Below are positions 1 through 6,072 of a stretch of 6,072 nt of DNA, piece by piece; the first letter of the stretch is position 1; every line of letters starts with the position of its first letter. Position numbers and translations under genes: made by a program. The DNA is from Micrococcales bacterium. GTDB taxonomy: Bacteria; Actinomycetota; Actinomycetes; Actinomycetales; Dermatophilaceae. Under the pieces are notes generated by a model, which saw nothing but the letters and a program-made list of their open reading frames with translations, did not search any database and was not told where the DNA came from. The stretch is taken from the NCBI GenBank assembly GCA_003132125.1, contig PKWT01000305.1, positions 1 to 6,072 on the forward strand. The letters are read 5' to 3'.

Positions 1-28
1 ACGGAACCTCAGCCACCAACCCTTCCCT

Positions 29-53
29 GGCCCAGGTTCGGCTTCGCCTGGCC
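29..53 (-). terminator. possible hairpin terminator after nudC
   Basis: On the nudC strand GGCCAGG pairs with CCTGGGCC (seven pairs with one bulged G) around a ten-base loop, about 23 bp beyond the stop codon. No T-run follows, so it is at best an atypical intrinsic terminator of the kind common in high-GC actinobacteria. It could also be a chance GC-rich hairpin. The rest of bases 1-75 shows no other gene or site that I can support. Confidence 0.35.
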
Positions 54-56
54 TGA

Positions 57-84
57 GCGCGTCACTCGATGCGCGTCACTCGAT
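57..84. repeat. 14-bp perfect tandem repeat across the nudC stop codon
   Basis: GCGCGTCACTCGAT occurs twice without a gap, at 57-70 and 71-84. On the minus strand the nudC-proximal copy (71-84) contains the final Ile-Glu codons and the TGA stop of nudC; the second copy follows as 3' untranslated sequence. The unit is not a multiple of three. It looks like a recent small duplication. Confidence 0.9.
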
Positions 85-1026
85 CTGTTGGTCGATCGGC
101 GCGCCGTACCAGTTCTCGATGATCCGCCGGGCGATCGAGACCGATGGAGAGAAGCCGAAACGACCGGCCGCCACCATCTCGCGCAGCTCCTCACGCGTGA
201 CCCACAGAGCCTCGACGATCTCGTCCATGTCCAGGTGGAGCGTCGGGTCAGCTGCATGCGAGGTGAAGCCCACCATCAGCGAAGACGGGAACGGCCACGG
301 CTGGTTGCCGAGATAGCGCACCTGGTCGACGACCACGCCGACCTCTTCGAGAACCTCCCGCGCGACCGCCGCCTCGAGGGACTCACCGGGCTCGACGAAA
401 CCCGCCAGCACCGAGAGCCGCCCCTCCGGCCAATGAGGGCTGCGGGCGAGTAGCAGCCGGTCGACATCGTCGGTCACCGCCATGATCACCGCCGGGTCGG
501 TGCGTGGATAGTGCTCGCTCTCGTCTTGCGGGCAACGACGGATCCAGCCGGACTGGTCGGGGTCCGTCCTCGAGCCGCAGCGAGGGCAATGGGTGTGCAC
601 AGCGTGCCAGTTGGCCAGCCCCAGCATGGTGGCGAACAGGCCCGCGTCCCGGTTCGAGAGCAGGACACCCACCGAGCGCAAGGTTCGCCACTGCGGGGTC
701 CCCAACGGATCCAGGTCGTCACGCACCACTCCCACGTATGCCGTGCCGTCGCCGTCCTCCCCCAGGAAGACTGCCAGCCGGCTCGTGTCCCGCGCAGTGG
801 GGGAACGCAGAAGCAGGGCGAGGTCACGATCGAGCTCGACCACCTCCGCCCGGCCGGCAGCCAGCTCCAGGACCTGTGTGGACGGGTCTCTCAAGAGCGA
901 ATGCAAGAGCTCCGGGTCTTTGCGTCGCACGCCAGCGCGGTCCAGGGTGCCGCGCGCCAGAGCCAAATTGTGCAAAGTTTCCGAAGACCCGCTCACGCCT
1001 TCCAGCCTATGGGGCCTACTCGTCAT
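76..1026 (-). CDS. nudC: NAD(+) diphosphatase / NAD-capped RNA hydrolase NudC
   Basis: 316-residue Nudix hydrolase that splits NAD(H) into NMN(H) and AMP; NudC homologues also remove the NAD cap from RNA 5' ends. An N-terminal domain (about 1-140) is followed by a zinc-ribbon region: Cys147 and Cys150 (CPRCG) and Cys165, with Asp168 where the fourth Cys is found in E. coli NudC. The Nudix box spans 209-231 and fits G-x5-E-x7-RE-U-xEE-x-G-U exactly: Gly209, Glu215, Arg223-Glu224, Glu227-Glu228, Gly230. The NudC-specific signature SQPWPFPxS appears as NQPWPFPSS at 241-249, with all three prolines kept. I recall that a Pro-to-Gln change in this motif inactivates M. tuberculosis NudC. The DEIVEALW segment (268-275) matches the family's downstream Glu region. 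The start is uncertain: the ATG at 1026 avoids overlap with the divergent gene but has no clear Shine-Dalgarno sequence. A GTG at 996 (residue 11) is an alternative, and a GTG at 1068 would run into the divergent gene. Confidence 0.95.
   Translation of the reverse strand: MTSRPHRLEGVSGSSETLHNLALARGTLDRAGVRRKDPELLHSLLRDPSTQVLELAAGRAEVVELDRDLALLLRSPTARDTSRLAVFLGEDGDGTAYVGVVRDDLDPLGTPQWRTLRSVGVLLSNRDAGLFATMLGLANWHAVHTHCPRCGSRTDPDQSGWIRRCPQDESEHYPRTDPAVIMAVTDDVDRLLLARSPHWPEGRLSVLAGFVEPGESLEAAVAREVLEEVGVVVDQVRYLGNQPWPFPSSLMVGFTSHAADPTLHLDMDEIVEALWVTREELREMVAAGRFGFSPSVSIARRIIENWYGAPIDQQIE
965..980. promoter_or_regulatory. AT-rich imperfect palindrome, possible operator
   Basis: AAATTGTG/CAAAGTTT is a 16-bp dyad with 6 of 8 arm positions matching, centred between 972 and 973. 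It is strikingly AT-rich for this window and lies inside the 5' end of nudC, about 58-73 bp upstream of the phosphotransferase start. On the nudC strand it forces unusual codons for this genome (ACT, TTG, AAT, TTG). It could be a regulator site or an AT-rich upstream promoter element serving either divergent gene. It could equally be chance. Confidence 0.25.
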
Positions 1027-1031
1027 ACGGT
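1026..1031 (+). promoter_or_regulatory. candidate -10 element for a leaderless phosphotransferase transcript
   Basis: TACGGT fits the actinobacterial -10 pattern TANNNT. If its last T is position -7, transcription would start at base 1038, the G of the proposed GTG start codon, giving a leaderless mRNA. No convincing -35 hexamer is seen 16-19 bp upstream, and there is no Shine-Dalgarno sequence before the GTG, which is consistent with leaderless translation. The element overlaps the nudC start codon region. Confidence 0.4.
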
Positions 1032-1037
1032 GTGTTT

Positions 1038-2054
1038 GTGACCCGCACTCCCCTTGCCCTCGCCGCACTCGCCAGCGTCGCGGTGCCGGGGCTGGACCCC
1101 GTGGCTGTCGAAGGCACCCCGCATGTGACCGGCCATCAGTTCGAAGTGGCCTTCATCGAAGACACGCAGCATCGCCGCTGGGTCGTCCGCGCGCCGTTGA
1201 CTGCCGCCGCCGGGGCACAGATGGATGTCACCATGTCGTTGTTGGGGCTTCTGTCGCGCCGGCTGCCCTTCTCGGTGCCGATGCCCAAGGGTTTCGTGGA
1301 TCTCAAGGAGGGTGGCAGGGCCGCGGTCTACCCCTACATGGCCGGGCGCCCGCTGTATTTCGCACACCTTCCGGCCGGACCGGGGATCGCGGCCGAGCTG
1401 GGCCGCGCAATCGCCGCTCTGCACAACGTTGACCGGGCACTCTTCGACGAGGCCGGCCTCCCGACGTATGACGCCGACACCTATCGCACCCGCCGCCTCT
1501 CAGACCTCGACCGGGCCGCTGCGACAGGACACGTTCCGACCGCGCTGCTGGCCCGGTGGGAACGCTCGCTCGAAGATGTGTCGCTGTGGCGCTTCGCCCC
1601 GACTCCGACCCACGGCGACCTGACCGGCGACCAGGTGCTCGCCGTCTTCGACGATGACGAGGATGCCGCCACCGGCCGTATCCGCGGTCTGACCGGTTGG
1701 GAGGACGCCAAGGTCGCAGACCCTGCAGACGACTTCGCGGCGCTGGTCACCCAGGCACCACCCGCGGCGTTCGACACGGTGCTCGAGGCCTACGCACATG
1801 CCCGGGTCGACCGGCCGGACAAGCACCTCGAGCGCCGGGCCCGGCTGGCCGGTGAGCTCACGCTGGTGTCCGAGCTGCTGACTGCGATTGGTTCCAAGGA
1901 CCAGGACGGCATCGAGGCGTGCGCCGCCAGGTTGCGAAAGCTGGATGCTGACACGTTCGAGAAAGACCTCGACGAGGCGGCGGATCCCGCCACTCCAGCC
2001 GCAGTGGTCTCACCGGTCGATGCCGAGACCCCATCAGACACACCAGGCGCCTAG
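1038..2054 (+). CDS. phosphotransferase-fold (APH/macrolide kinase-like) protein, possibly catalytically degenerate
   Basis: 338-residue cytosolic protein of the aminoglycoside/macrolide phosphotransferase-like kinase fold; its substrate is unknown. Visible features are an Ala/Leu-rich N-terminal helix (2-18), a beta-strand WVVRAP (48-53) where the ATP-anchoring basic residue is expected (Arg51), a hinge-like YPYMAGRPL (98-106), and a catalytic-loop-like THGDL (191-195). Two expected metal ligands look changed. The Asn of HxDxxxxN is Gln199 (HGDLTGDQ), and the DFG-like segment that normally reads IDW/IDF is TGW (219-221), with Gly220 in place of Asp. The conserved DPADDFA tail of that motif is present (228-234). 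The protein may therefore be a weak kinase or a pseudokinase; His192 and Asp194 remain. The C terminus (about 310-338) is acidic, rich in Ala/Pro, and probably disordered. I chose the GTG at 1038 because an in-frame GTG at 1032 adds only two residues and a TACGGT element sits exactly where a leaderless start at 1038 would need it. The call as a resistance enzyme is not supported. Confidence 0.8.
   Translation: MTRTPLALAALASVAVPGLDPVAVEGTPHVTGHQFEVAFIEDTQHRRWVVRAPLTAAAGAQMDVTMSLLGLLSRRLPFSVPMPKGFVDLKEGGRAAVYPYMAGRPLYFAHLPAGPGIAAELGRAIAALHNVDRALFDEAGLPTYDADTYRTRRLSDLDRAAATGHVPTALLARWERSLEDVSLWRFAPTPTHGDLTGDQVLAVFDDDEDAATGRIRGLTGWEDAKVADPADDFAALVTQAPPAAFDTVLEAYAHARVDRPDKHLERRARLAGELTLVSELLTAIGSKDQDGIEACAARLRKLDADTFEKDLDEAADPATPAAVVSPVDAETPSDTPGA
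2051..2054. other. CTAG palindrome holding the stop codons of two convergent genes
   Basis: The phosphotransferase gene ends with TAG at 2052-2054 on the plus strand, and adnB ends with TAG on the minus strand, read from plus bases 2053 down to 2051. Both stops lie in one CTAG, so the coding regions overlap by four bases and no intergenic space is left for a conventional terminator of either transcript. Confidence 0.95.
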
Positions 2055-5000
2055 TCCGGGATCGACCCCAACAAGGATTCCAGCTGCTCGTCGTCGGGCA
2101 GATCCGGAAACACCGTCTCACCAGTTCGGGCGTAGTAGAACGCCGCATCGACCTGGTCGAGCGAGAGCCCTCGAAGACGGGCAAAGGCCAGACGGTAGGC
2201 CCCCAGCTGCAAGGCACGAACCCGTGCCTCGTCGCCGGACGGTTTGGCCCCGGTCTTCCAGTCCACCACGGTGAGCCCTCCCCCGGGTCGAGCGAAGACG
2301 GCATCGATGCGGCCCCGAATCGCCATCTCTGAGACTGTCGTCTCGATCGCGATCTCGATCGCGGTAGGGCTACGCCCCGCCCATTCGCTGGCCAGAAAGA
2401 GCTCCTTCATCAGCGGCAGCTGCTCGTCGTCCGCCGGGTCATCGTCGGCGCTGCCCGGAAGGTCACAAAGGTCGACGAAGGCGGCCCTTGCGAAGTGCTG
2501 CTCAACCCAAGCGTGAAAAGCCGTGCCACGACGGGCCGCCAGCGCTGGTGCTGACGGCATGGGCCGACGCAGGTCGCGAGCGAAGGCCTGCGGGTCGCTG
2601 GCGAACGACACCACGCCGGACGCCGACAGGTGGCGTGGGACCCTGACCTCGATCTCGCGCGGTCGGGCCGCCGAGTCGCGTTCGGCGAGGAGGATCCTGA
2701 GCTCGCGTTCGCGACCGGTGACGCGTGGTTCACCAGGCCCCGCGCTCGGCTCACCCGGTCCGTCGCCTGGCTCATCGACATCGTCGCGCGTCTTCAGGTC
2801 CGCCATCGCGTCCAGCACCACCTGGACGGCATCGCTGAGCTGCGCGCGCCGAGCTGCCATCGGATCGGACGGCCAGATCGCGCTCACCGGCTCACTCTGG
2901 CGCGGGTTGGCGAGCTTGCCATCCCCTTCCGGCTCAGGCATCGGCTCCCACGTGTGGGGGTGCAGACCGAGGTCGCCGTGATCGACCAGCTCGGTGAGGA
3001 ACCGAGAAGTGATGCGCGGAGTGGTGGGGTCTGACCAGACCGCCGCGGTCAGAAGAAGCTCGCGCCGGGCACGGGTCAAGGCCACGTACGCCAGCCGTCG
3101 TTCCTCGTCGATGCCGTGCTCGCCGCCGGCACTGATGAAGTCGCGGATCTCGGTCTCCAGCGCCGCGAGGTCGGGGGCCGACTTCCACCGCAGCGCCGGC
3201 AGCCCATCACAGTCCCCCCGCAGGTCGTAGGGGACACCCGACAGTCCTCCGATCCAGCCCTTGTCGGTGGGTGGGCTGATCTTCCATGCGCCGCCCTTGA
3301 ACGACGTCGCAGAGCTCGATCGTGCCGGGAACGAGCCCTCGACCAGCCCGGGGACGGCCACCACGTCCCACTCCAGTCCCTTGGCGGCGTGCACCGTGAG
3401 CACCTGGACGGCATCGGAGGACACCTCGATGTAGCCCTTGTCCAGTCCACGTTCCTCGGCCTGAGCGGCATCCAGCCAGGACAGGAAGCCACCCAACGTG
3501 GGCCGATCGGCTGAACCGGAGAAGCTCGCCGCCACATCCGCGAACGCGTCCAGGTGGGCGCGGGCGGTTGTTGGCGTGTGTTCCGGACGGGACAGCACCT
3601 CGATGTCCAGGCCCAGAGCACGCTCGGCCTCGCCGGCGAGGTCAGCAAGGGGCATGCCGGTGAGAGACCGGAGGCGCCGGATCGCCTCACGTAACCCATC
3701 CAGACGCTGAAGCGCCACCGCCGAGATGCGCGAGCCGCTGGGGCCGGTCCAGTCAGCTGACGGCAGCTCGTCAAGGGCTTCCACGATGCCGAGGCGGTCT
3801 GCGGTATCGACGGGCTGGTCCTTCACGTGGCCGTGCACCGTTTGCGTGACCCGCGAGCGAGCCCCGTGGCGGCGCTCAAGGACTCGGGACCAGACGACCA
3901 GCCCGTCGAGGTCTGCGGCCCCCAGTCGGCACAACGGCCCGGTCAACAACCGCATCAGCTGGTCGCCACGGGTGGGGTCCTGAACCACCCAGAGCAGCGC
4001 CAAGATGTCCGAGACCTCGGGGGTGGTGAGCAACCCGCCAAGACCCACGACCTCCACCGGCAGGCCGGCTTTCTCGAGGGCGTCGATGACAGCACCGAAC
4101 TGAGAACGCTTGCGGCACAATACTGCTGCGGTAACTCCCGTGGCGCGACCGCGCGCATCGCGCCAGTGGTGGGCGATCCAGGCCGCCACGTGCTCGGCTT
4201 CGGCCTCGGTGGTCAGCAACCTGGCCGCGAGCAGCCGACCGGCGCCCGCATCGGAACGGGGGCGAAGAACCTCCACGTCGACGGTCGACTTGCGCCGCAG
4301 CGGGCCCGAGGTGATGTTTGCCGCAGAAAGGATGGCGTTGTCGTTGCGCCAGCTCGTCGACAGCGGCAGCACATCCGCGTCGCCGGCAGCATCAGCAAAC
4401 TCTCGCGGAAAGCGGGTCAACGTCGTCGCGCTCGCGCCGCGCCAACCGTAGATCGACTGGTTGGGGTCGCCCACCGCGGTGACCGGCACAGACTCACCGA
4501 CAGCCACGAAGAGATGCCGGAGCAGCACCAGCTGAGCCTCACTGGTGTCCTGGAACTCATCAAGCAGAACGGCCCGAAACCGTTGACGTTCCATCAGACC
4601 GATGTCAGGGAAACGCTGCGACAACGTTGCGGCAAGGGCCATCTGGTCCGCGAAGTCGAGTGCATCCCGACTCCGTTTGAGCGCTTGGTATGCCTCAACC
4701 AGCGGTAGAACCTGACGACGGGCCCTGAGCGCGGCCATGGCATCGGCCACCCCCTTGGGCAGATCTCGCGCACGGCTGGCCCCCTTTGGCAGTCCGGCGA
4801 CCCTGGCCTCGAAACGGTCGATCAACATCTGAAGATCCGCAGGCAGAAGCAGGTGCTCAGCCATCTCGCCGGCCAGGTCCACGACCGCGTTGATGACGGT
4901 CGACGCCGCGAAAGGCACGTCATCCATCGGCCCGTCATGACGCTCGACGACCTCGGCGGCGAACTGCCAGGCGGCCGCCTCGGACAGCAGCCGTGACTCG

Positions 5001-5416
5001 GGCTCAACACCCAGACGCAAGGCATGCTCACCAACCAGTCGACCGGCGTATGAGTGGTAGGTGGAGACCGTGGGCGTGCCACCCAGCACCTCGGCCCCTT
5101 CCTGTTCCAGAGCAGGAGTCCACATGCCCACGTGACGCAGCCGACGCAGGCGTCGGGCGATGCGCTCCGCGAGCTCGGTGGCTGCCTTGCGGGTGAACGT
5201 CAGGCCCAGGACCTGATCGGGCTCGACGAGTCCGTTGGCCACCAGCCACACGACGCGCGATGCCATCGTCTCGGTCTTGCCCGAGCCGGCACCGGCCACG
5301 ACCAGCAACGGGCGCATCGGCGCCTGAATGACGGCGAGCTGCTCGGCGGTCGGCGGCGGACTACCGAGGGCTACAGCGATCGACCGGGCGGAATGCCTCA
5401 TGGGCTGGTCCAGCAT
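2051..5416 (-). CDS. adnB: AdnB, ATP-dependent helicase-nuclease subunit
   Basis: 1121-residue subunit of the AdnAB double-strand-break resection machine, close in size to mycobacterial AdnB. The N-terminal UvrD/Rep (SF1A) motor is intact: Q-motif Gln26; Walker A AGAGSGKT at 41-48; motif Ia LTFTRKAATE at 72-81; DFADQ at 254-258; Walker B LLDEFQD at 284-290; motif III GDPNQSIYGWRGA at 316-328; motif IV around SWRN at 355-358; motif V TVHAAKGLEWD at 674-684; motif VI with EERRLAYVALTRARRE at 771-786. A Gly/Pro/acidic linker (about 876-900, with two GPGEP units) joins it to a RecB-like PD-(D/E)XK nuclease with His968, Asp1038, Asp1052 and Lys1054 (VVDWKTG), and Gln1070/Tyr1074. It has no C-terminal cysteine cluster, unlike AdnA. 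I chose the ATG at 5416 because it overlaps the adnA stop (TGATG) behind a GGTGATC ribosome-binding match; an in-frame GTG further upstream would add 20 residues inside adnA. In mycobacteria the AdnB nuclease makes the ATP-stimulated cuts. The 3' end overlaps the convergent phosphotransferase gene. Confidence 0.95.
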   Translation of the reverse strand: MLDQPMRHSARSIAVALGSPPPTAEQLAVIQAPMRPLLVVAGAGSGKTETMASRVVWLVANGLVEPDQVLGLTFTRKAATELAERIARRLRRLRHVGMWTPALEQEGAEVLGGTPTVSTYHSYAGRLVGEHALRLGVEPESRLLSEAAAWQFAAEVVERHDGPMDDVPFAASTVINAVVDLAGEMAEHLLLPADLQMLIDRFEARVAGLPKGASRARDLPKGVADAMAALRARRQVLPLVEAYQALKRSRDALDFADQMALAATLSQRFPDIGLMERQRFRAVLLDEFQDTSEAQLVLLRHLFVAVGESVPVTAVGDPNQSIYGWRGASATTLTRFPREFADAAGDADVLPLSTSWRNDNAILSAANITSGPLRRKSTVDVEVLRPRSDAGAGRLLAARLLTTEAEAEHVAAWIAHHWRDARGRATGVTAAVLCRKRSQFGAVIDALEKAGLPVEVVGLGGLLTTPEVSDILALLWVVQDPTRGDQLMRLLTGPLCRLGAADLDGLVVWSRVLERRHGARSRVTQTVHGHVKDQPVDTADRLGIVEALDELPSADWTGPSGSRISAVALQRLDGLREAIRRLRSLTGMPLADLAGEAERALGLDIEVLSRPEHTPTTARAHLDAFADVAASFSGSADRPTLGGFLSWLDAAQAEERGLDKGYIEVSSDAVQVLTVHAAKGLEWDVVAVPGLVEGSFPARSSSATSFKGGAWKISPPTDKGWIGGLSGVPYDLRGDCDGLPALRWKSAPDLAALETEIRDFISAGGEHGIDEERRLAYVALTRARRELLLTAAVWSDPTTPRITSRFLTELVDHGDLGLHPHTWEPMPEPEGDGKLANPRQSEPVSAIWPSDPMAARRAQLSDAVQVVLDAMADLKTRDDVDEPGDGPGEPSAGPGEPRVTGRERELRILLAERDSAARPREIEVRVPRHLSASGVVSFASDPQAFARDLRRPMPSAPALAARRGTAFHAWVEQHFARAAFVDLCDLPGSADDDPADDEQLPLMKELFLASEWAGRSPTAIEIAIETTVSEMAIRGRIDAVFARPGGGLTVVDWKTGAKPSGDEARVRALQLGAYRLAFARLRGLSLDQVDAAFYYARTGETVFPDLPDDEQLESLLGSIPD
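2341..2364. repeat. 12-bp in-frame tandem repeat within the adnB nuclease
   Basis: TCTCGATCGCGA is repeated directly with one mismatch at the last base (2341-2352, 2353-2364). On the adnB strand it encodes the alternating run AIEI-AIET (residues 1019-1026), in a probable beta-strand just before the catalytic RGRID motif. The repeat is rich in GATC and CGATCG palindromes. It keeps the reading frame and appears tolerated by the protein. Confidence 0.85.
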
Positions 5417-6072
5417 CAGATCACCCGGCCCGCGGGCTGGACCGGACAGCTGGACCGGACCGCGCAGAAGGTGCACGCCTTGCCGACCGTGGCGACGAAG
5501 TGGCGGCCGGCCATGCCCTCTGCAGTGTCAGTCACCAGCGTCCGTGCCCAACCCGGATCGTCGTCTCCTGACAGCTGCGCCTGCTCCTGCAGTGTGGTCC
5601 TGACCCCTGCCGCCTTGCCGATCTGCAGCAGCGCCGCACCGGCCGACACGGAGCCGTGCTCCGCGAAAGCGCCGTGCTCGACCGCGGCCTGGTAGGCGCC
5701 CAGCTGAGCGTTGCGGATCAGGTCGCCCTTGGAGGGTTTGGTGGAGCCGGTCTTGAGGTCGACGACGCGCAGTGCACCGCCTTCGTCACGTTCGAGACGA
5801 TCGACGCGACCCTTCAACAGCGCCCGTCCGAGCTCGACCTCCATGTCGAGCTCTGCGCCGACGCGTTCCCAGCCCCCTACGGCGGACTCCTCGAAGTACC
5901 GAGCCAGCCGGGCCACCATCGACTGGGCCTCGAACAGCTGACGACGCGACAACCAGCCGGCCGGCAGACCCAACCTGCCCCACCGGACCTCGACCTCTGC
6001 CCGCATGGTGGCCTCGTCGACGTCACCGAGCTCGGCGGCGATGTCGTGGATCAGGGTGCCGATGTTGGCCGC
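5416..6072 (-). CDS. adnA: AdnA, C-terminal nuclease part (5' end outside window)
   Basis: Partial gene: the last 218 residues are visible and the start lies beyond the right edge. It encodes the C-terminal RecB/AddB-type PD-(D/E)XK nuclease of one subunit of the cytosolic AdnAB helicase-nuclease, which resects double-strand break ends. Counting from the first visible residue, the nuclease signatures run in order: His9 (in GTLIHDI), Asp91 (in GRVDR), Asp105 and Lys107 (in VVDLKTG), and Gln123 to Tyr127 (in QLGAY). These are the expected metal-binding and catalytic positions. The tail carries Cys200, Cys203 and Cys209 in a C-x2-C-x5-C pattern, which in AddB-type nucleases holds a 4Fe-4S cluster together with a fourth Cys before the nuclease domain, here out of view. 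The downstream partner lacks these cysteines, and this asymmetry supports calling this subunit AdnA and the other AdnB. The stop codon overlaps the adnB start (TGATG). The motor domain cannot be judged from this window. Confidence 0.9.
   Translation of the reverse strand, partial: AANIGTLIHDIAAELGDVDEATMRAEVEVRWGRLGLPAGWLSRRQLFEAQSMVARLARYFEESAVGGWERVGAELDMEVELGRALLKGRVDRLERDEGGALRVVDLKTGSTKPSKGDLIRNAQLGAYQAAVEHGAFAEHGSVSAGAALLQIGKAAGVRTTLQEQAQLSGDDDPGWARTLVTDTAEGMAGRHFVATVGKACTFCAVRSSCPVQPAGRVI
5419..5425 (-). promoter_or_regulatory. ribosome binding site of adnB inside the adnA 3' end
   Basis: On the minus strand GGTGATC is a seven-base match to the complement of the 16S rRNA 3' end (GATCACCTCC). 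Aligned to the usual GGAGG position, it leaves about 7 bases before the ATG at 5416. It sits in the last codons of adnA, directly ahead of the TGATG stop/start overlap, so it decides the adnB start and suggests translational coupling that keeps the two subunits in balance. Confidence 0.55.

Noticed and set aside
88..453. Plus-strand frame opposite the 3' half of nudC
   Set aside because: It is antisense to the Nudix box and catalytic region, with no family motif and Arg-rich shadow composition.
504..1037. In-frame upstream extension of the phosphotransferase gene
   Set aside because: It would run antisense through most of nudC, has an Arg/Pro/Ser-rich shadow composition, and the family-like N terminus begins at the GTG near 1038.
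1027..1068. Upstream GTG start for nudC at 1068
   Set aside because: It would overlap the divergent gene's coding start, and the added residues look unlike a NudC N terminus.
1041..1100. Ala/Leu-rich N terminus of the phosphotransferase as a signal peptide
   Set aside because: There is no clear positively charged region plus long hydrophobic core and cleavage site; it reads as an amphipathic helix of a cytosolic protein.
3827..4708. Long open frame on the plus strand opposite adnB (293 residues)
   Set aside because: It lies wholly antisense to the conserved AdnB motor domain, its composition is Arg/Gly/Gln-rich with no recognisable motif, and such frames are expected opposite high-GC genes.
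5417..5476. Upstream GTG start for adnB adding 20 residues
   Set aside because: It falls inside the adnA C-terminal cysteine region, and the ATG at 5416 has both a ribosome-binding match and the TGATG overlap.
2051..6072. Chi-like recombination hotspot or phage-defence island
   Set aside because: AdnAB is a housekeeping repair enzyme in actinobacteria; I see no defence-gene partners, integrase or attachment sites in the window.

Overview
The window is high-GC and gene-dense, with a strongly G/C-ending codon bias. Its gene content points to an actinobacterium. A paired AdnA/AdnB motor-nuclease next to an NADH-pyrophosphatase-type NudC is an actinobacterial arrangement: in Mycobacterium tuberculosis, as I recall it, nudC, a TrkA-like ion-channel gene, adnB and adnA are consecutive. 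The phosphotransferase found here in place of the channel gene suggests a non-mycobacterial member, perhaps Micrococcales. I infer this from recalled gene content and did no database search.

Layout from left to right. Bases 1-75 are a short intergenic stretch with a possible hairpin terminator and a 14-bp tandem repeat that runs into the nudC stop codon. nudC (76-1026, minus strand) encodes a NAD(+) diphosphatase / NAD-cap remover. It is divergent from a phosphotransferase-fold gene (1038-2054, plus strand), with only 11 bp between the chosen start codons. The phosphotransferase gene converges on adnB (2051-5416, minus strand), and the two stop codons share one CTAG palindrome. adnB starts on the last base of the stop codon of adnA (5416-6072, minus strand), which is cut off by the right edge. 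No stretch longer than 75 bp is free of genes.

How the genes work together. AdnA and AdnB form a heterodimeric ATP-driven helicase-nuclease that resects DNA double-strand breaks, the actinobacterial counterpart of RecBCD/AddAB. Here they form a translationally coupled pair with intact nuclease signatures, and AdnB also has an intact UvrD-type motor. NudC acts in NAD turnover and RNA decapping. The phosphotransferase-like protein has no known role; two of its predicted metal-binding positions are substituted, so it may not be an active kinase.

I found no RNA gene, mobile element or CRISPR array, and no sign of a wholly new multi-gene system. The points worth a second look are the degenerate kinase, the compact divergent start region with a possible leaderless promoter, the shared-stop convergent overlap, and small tandem duplications.
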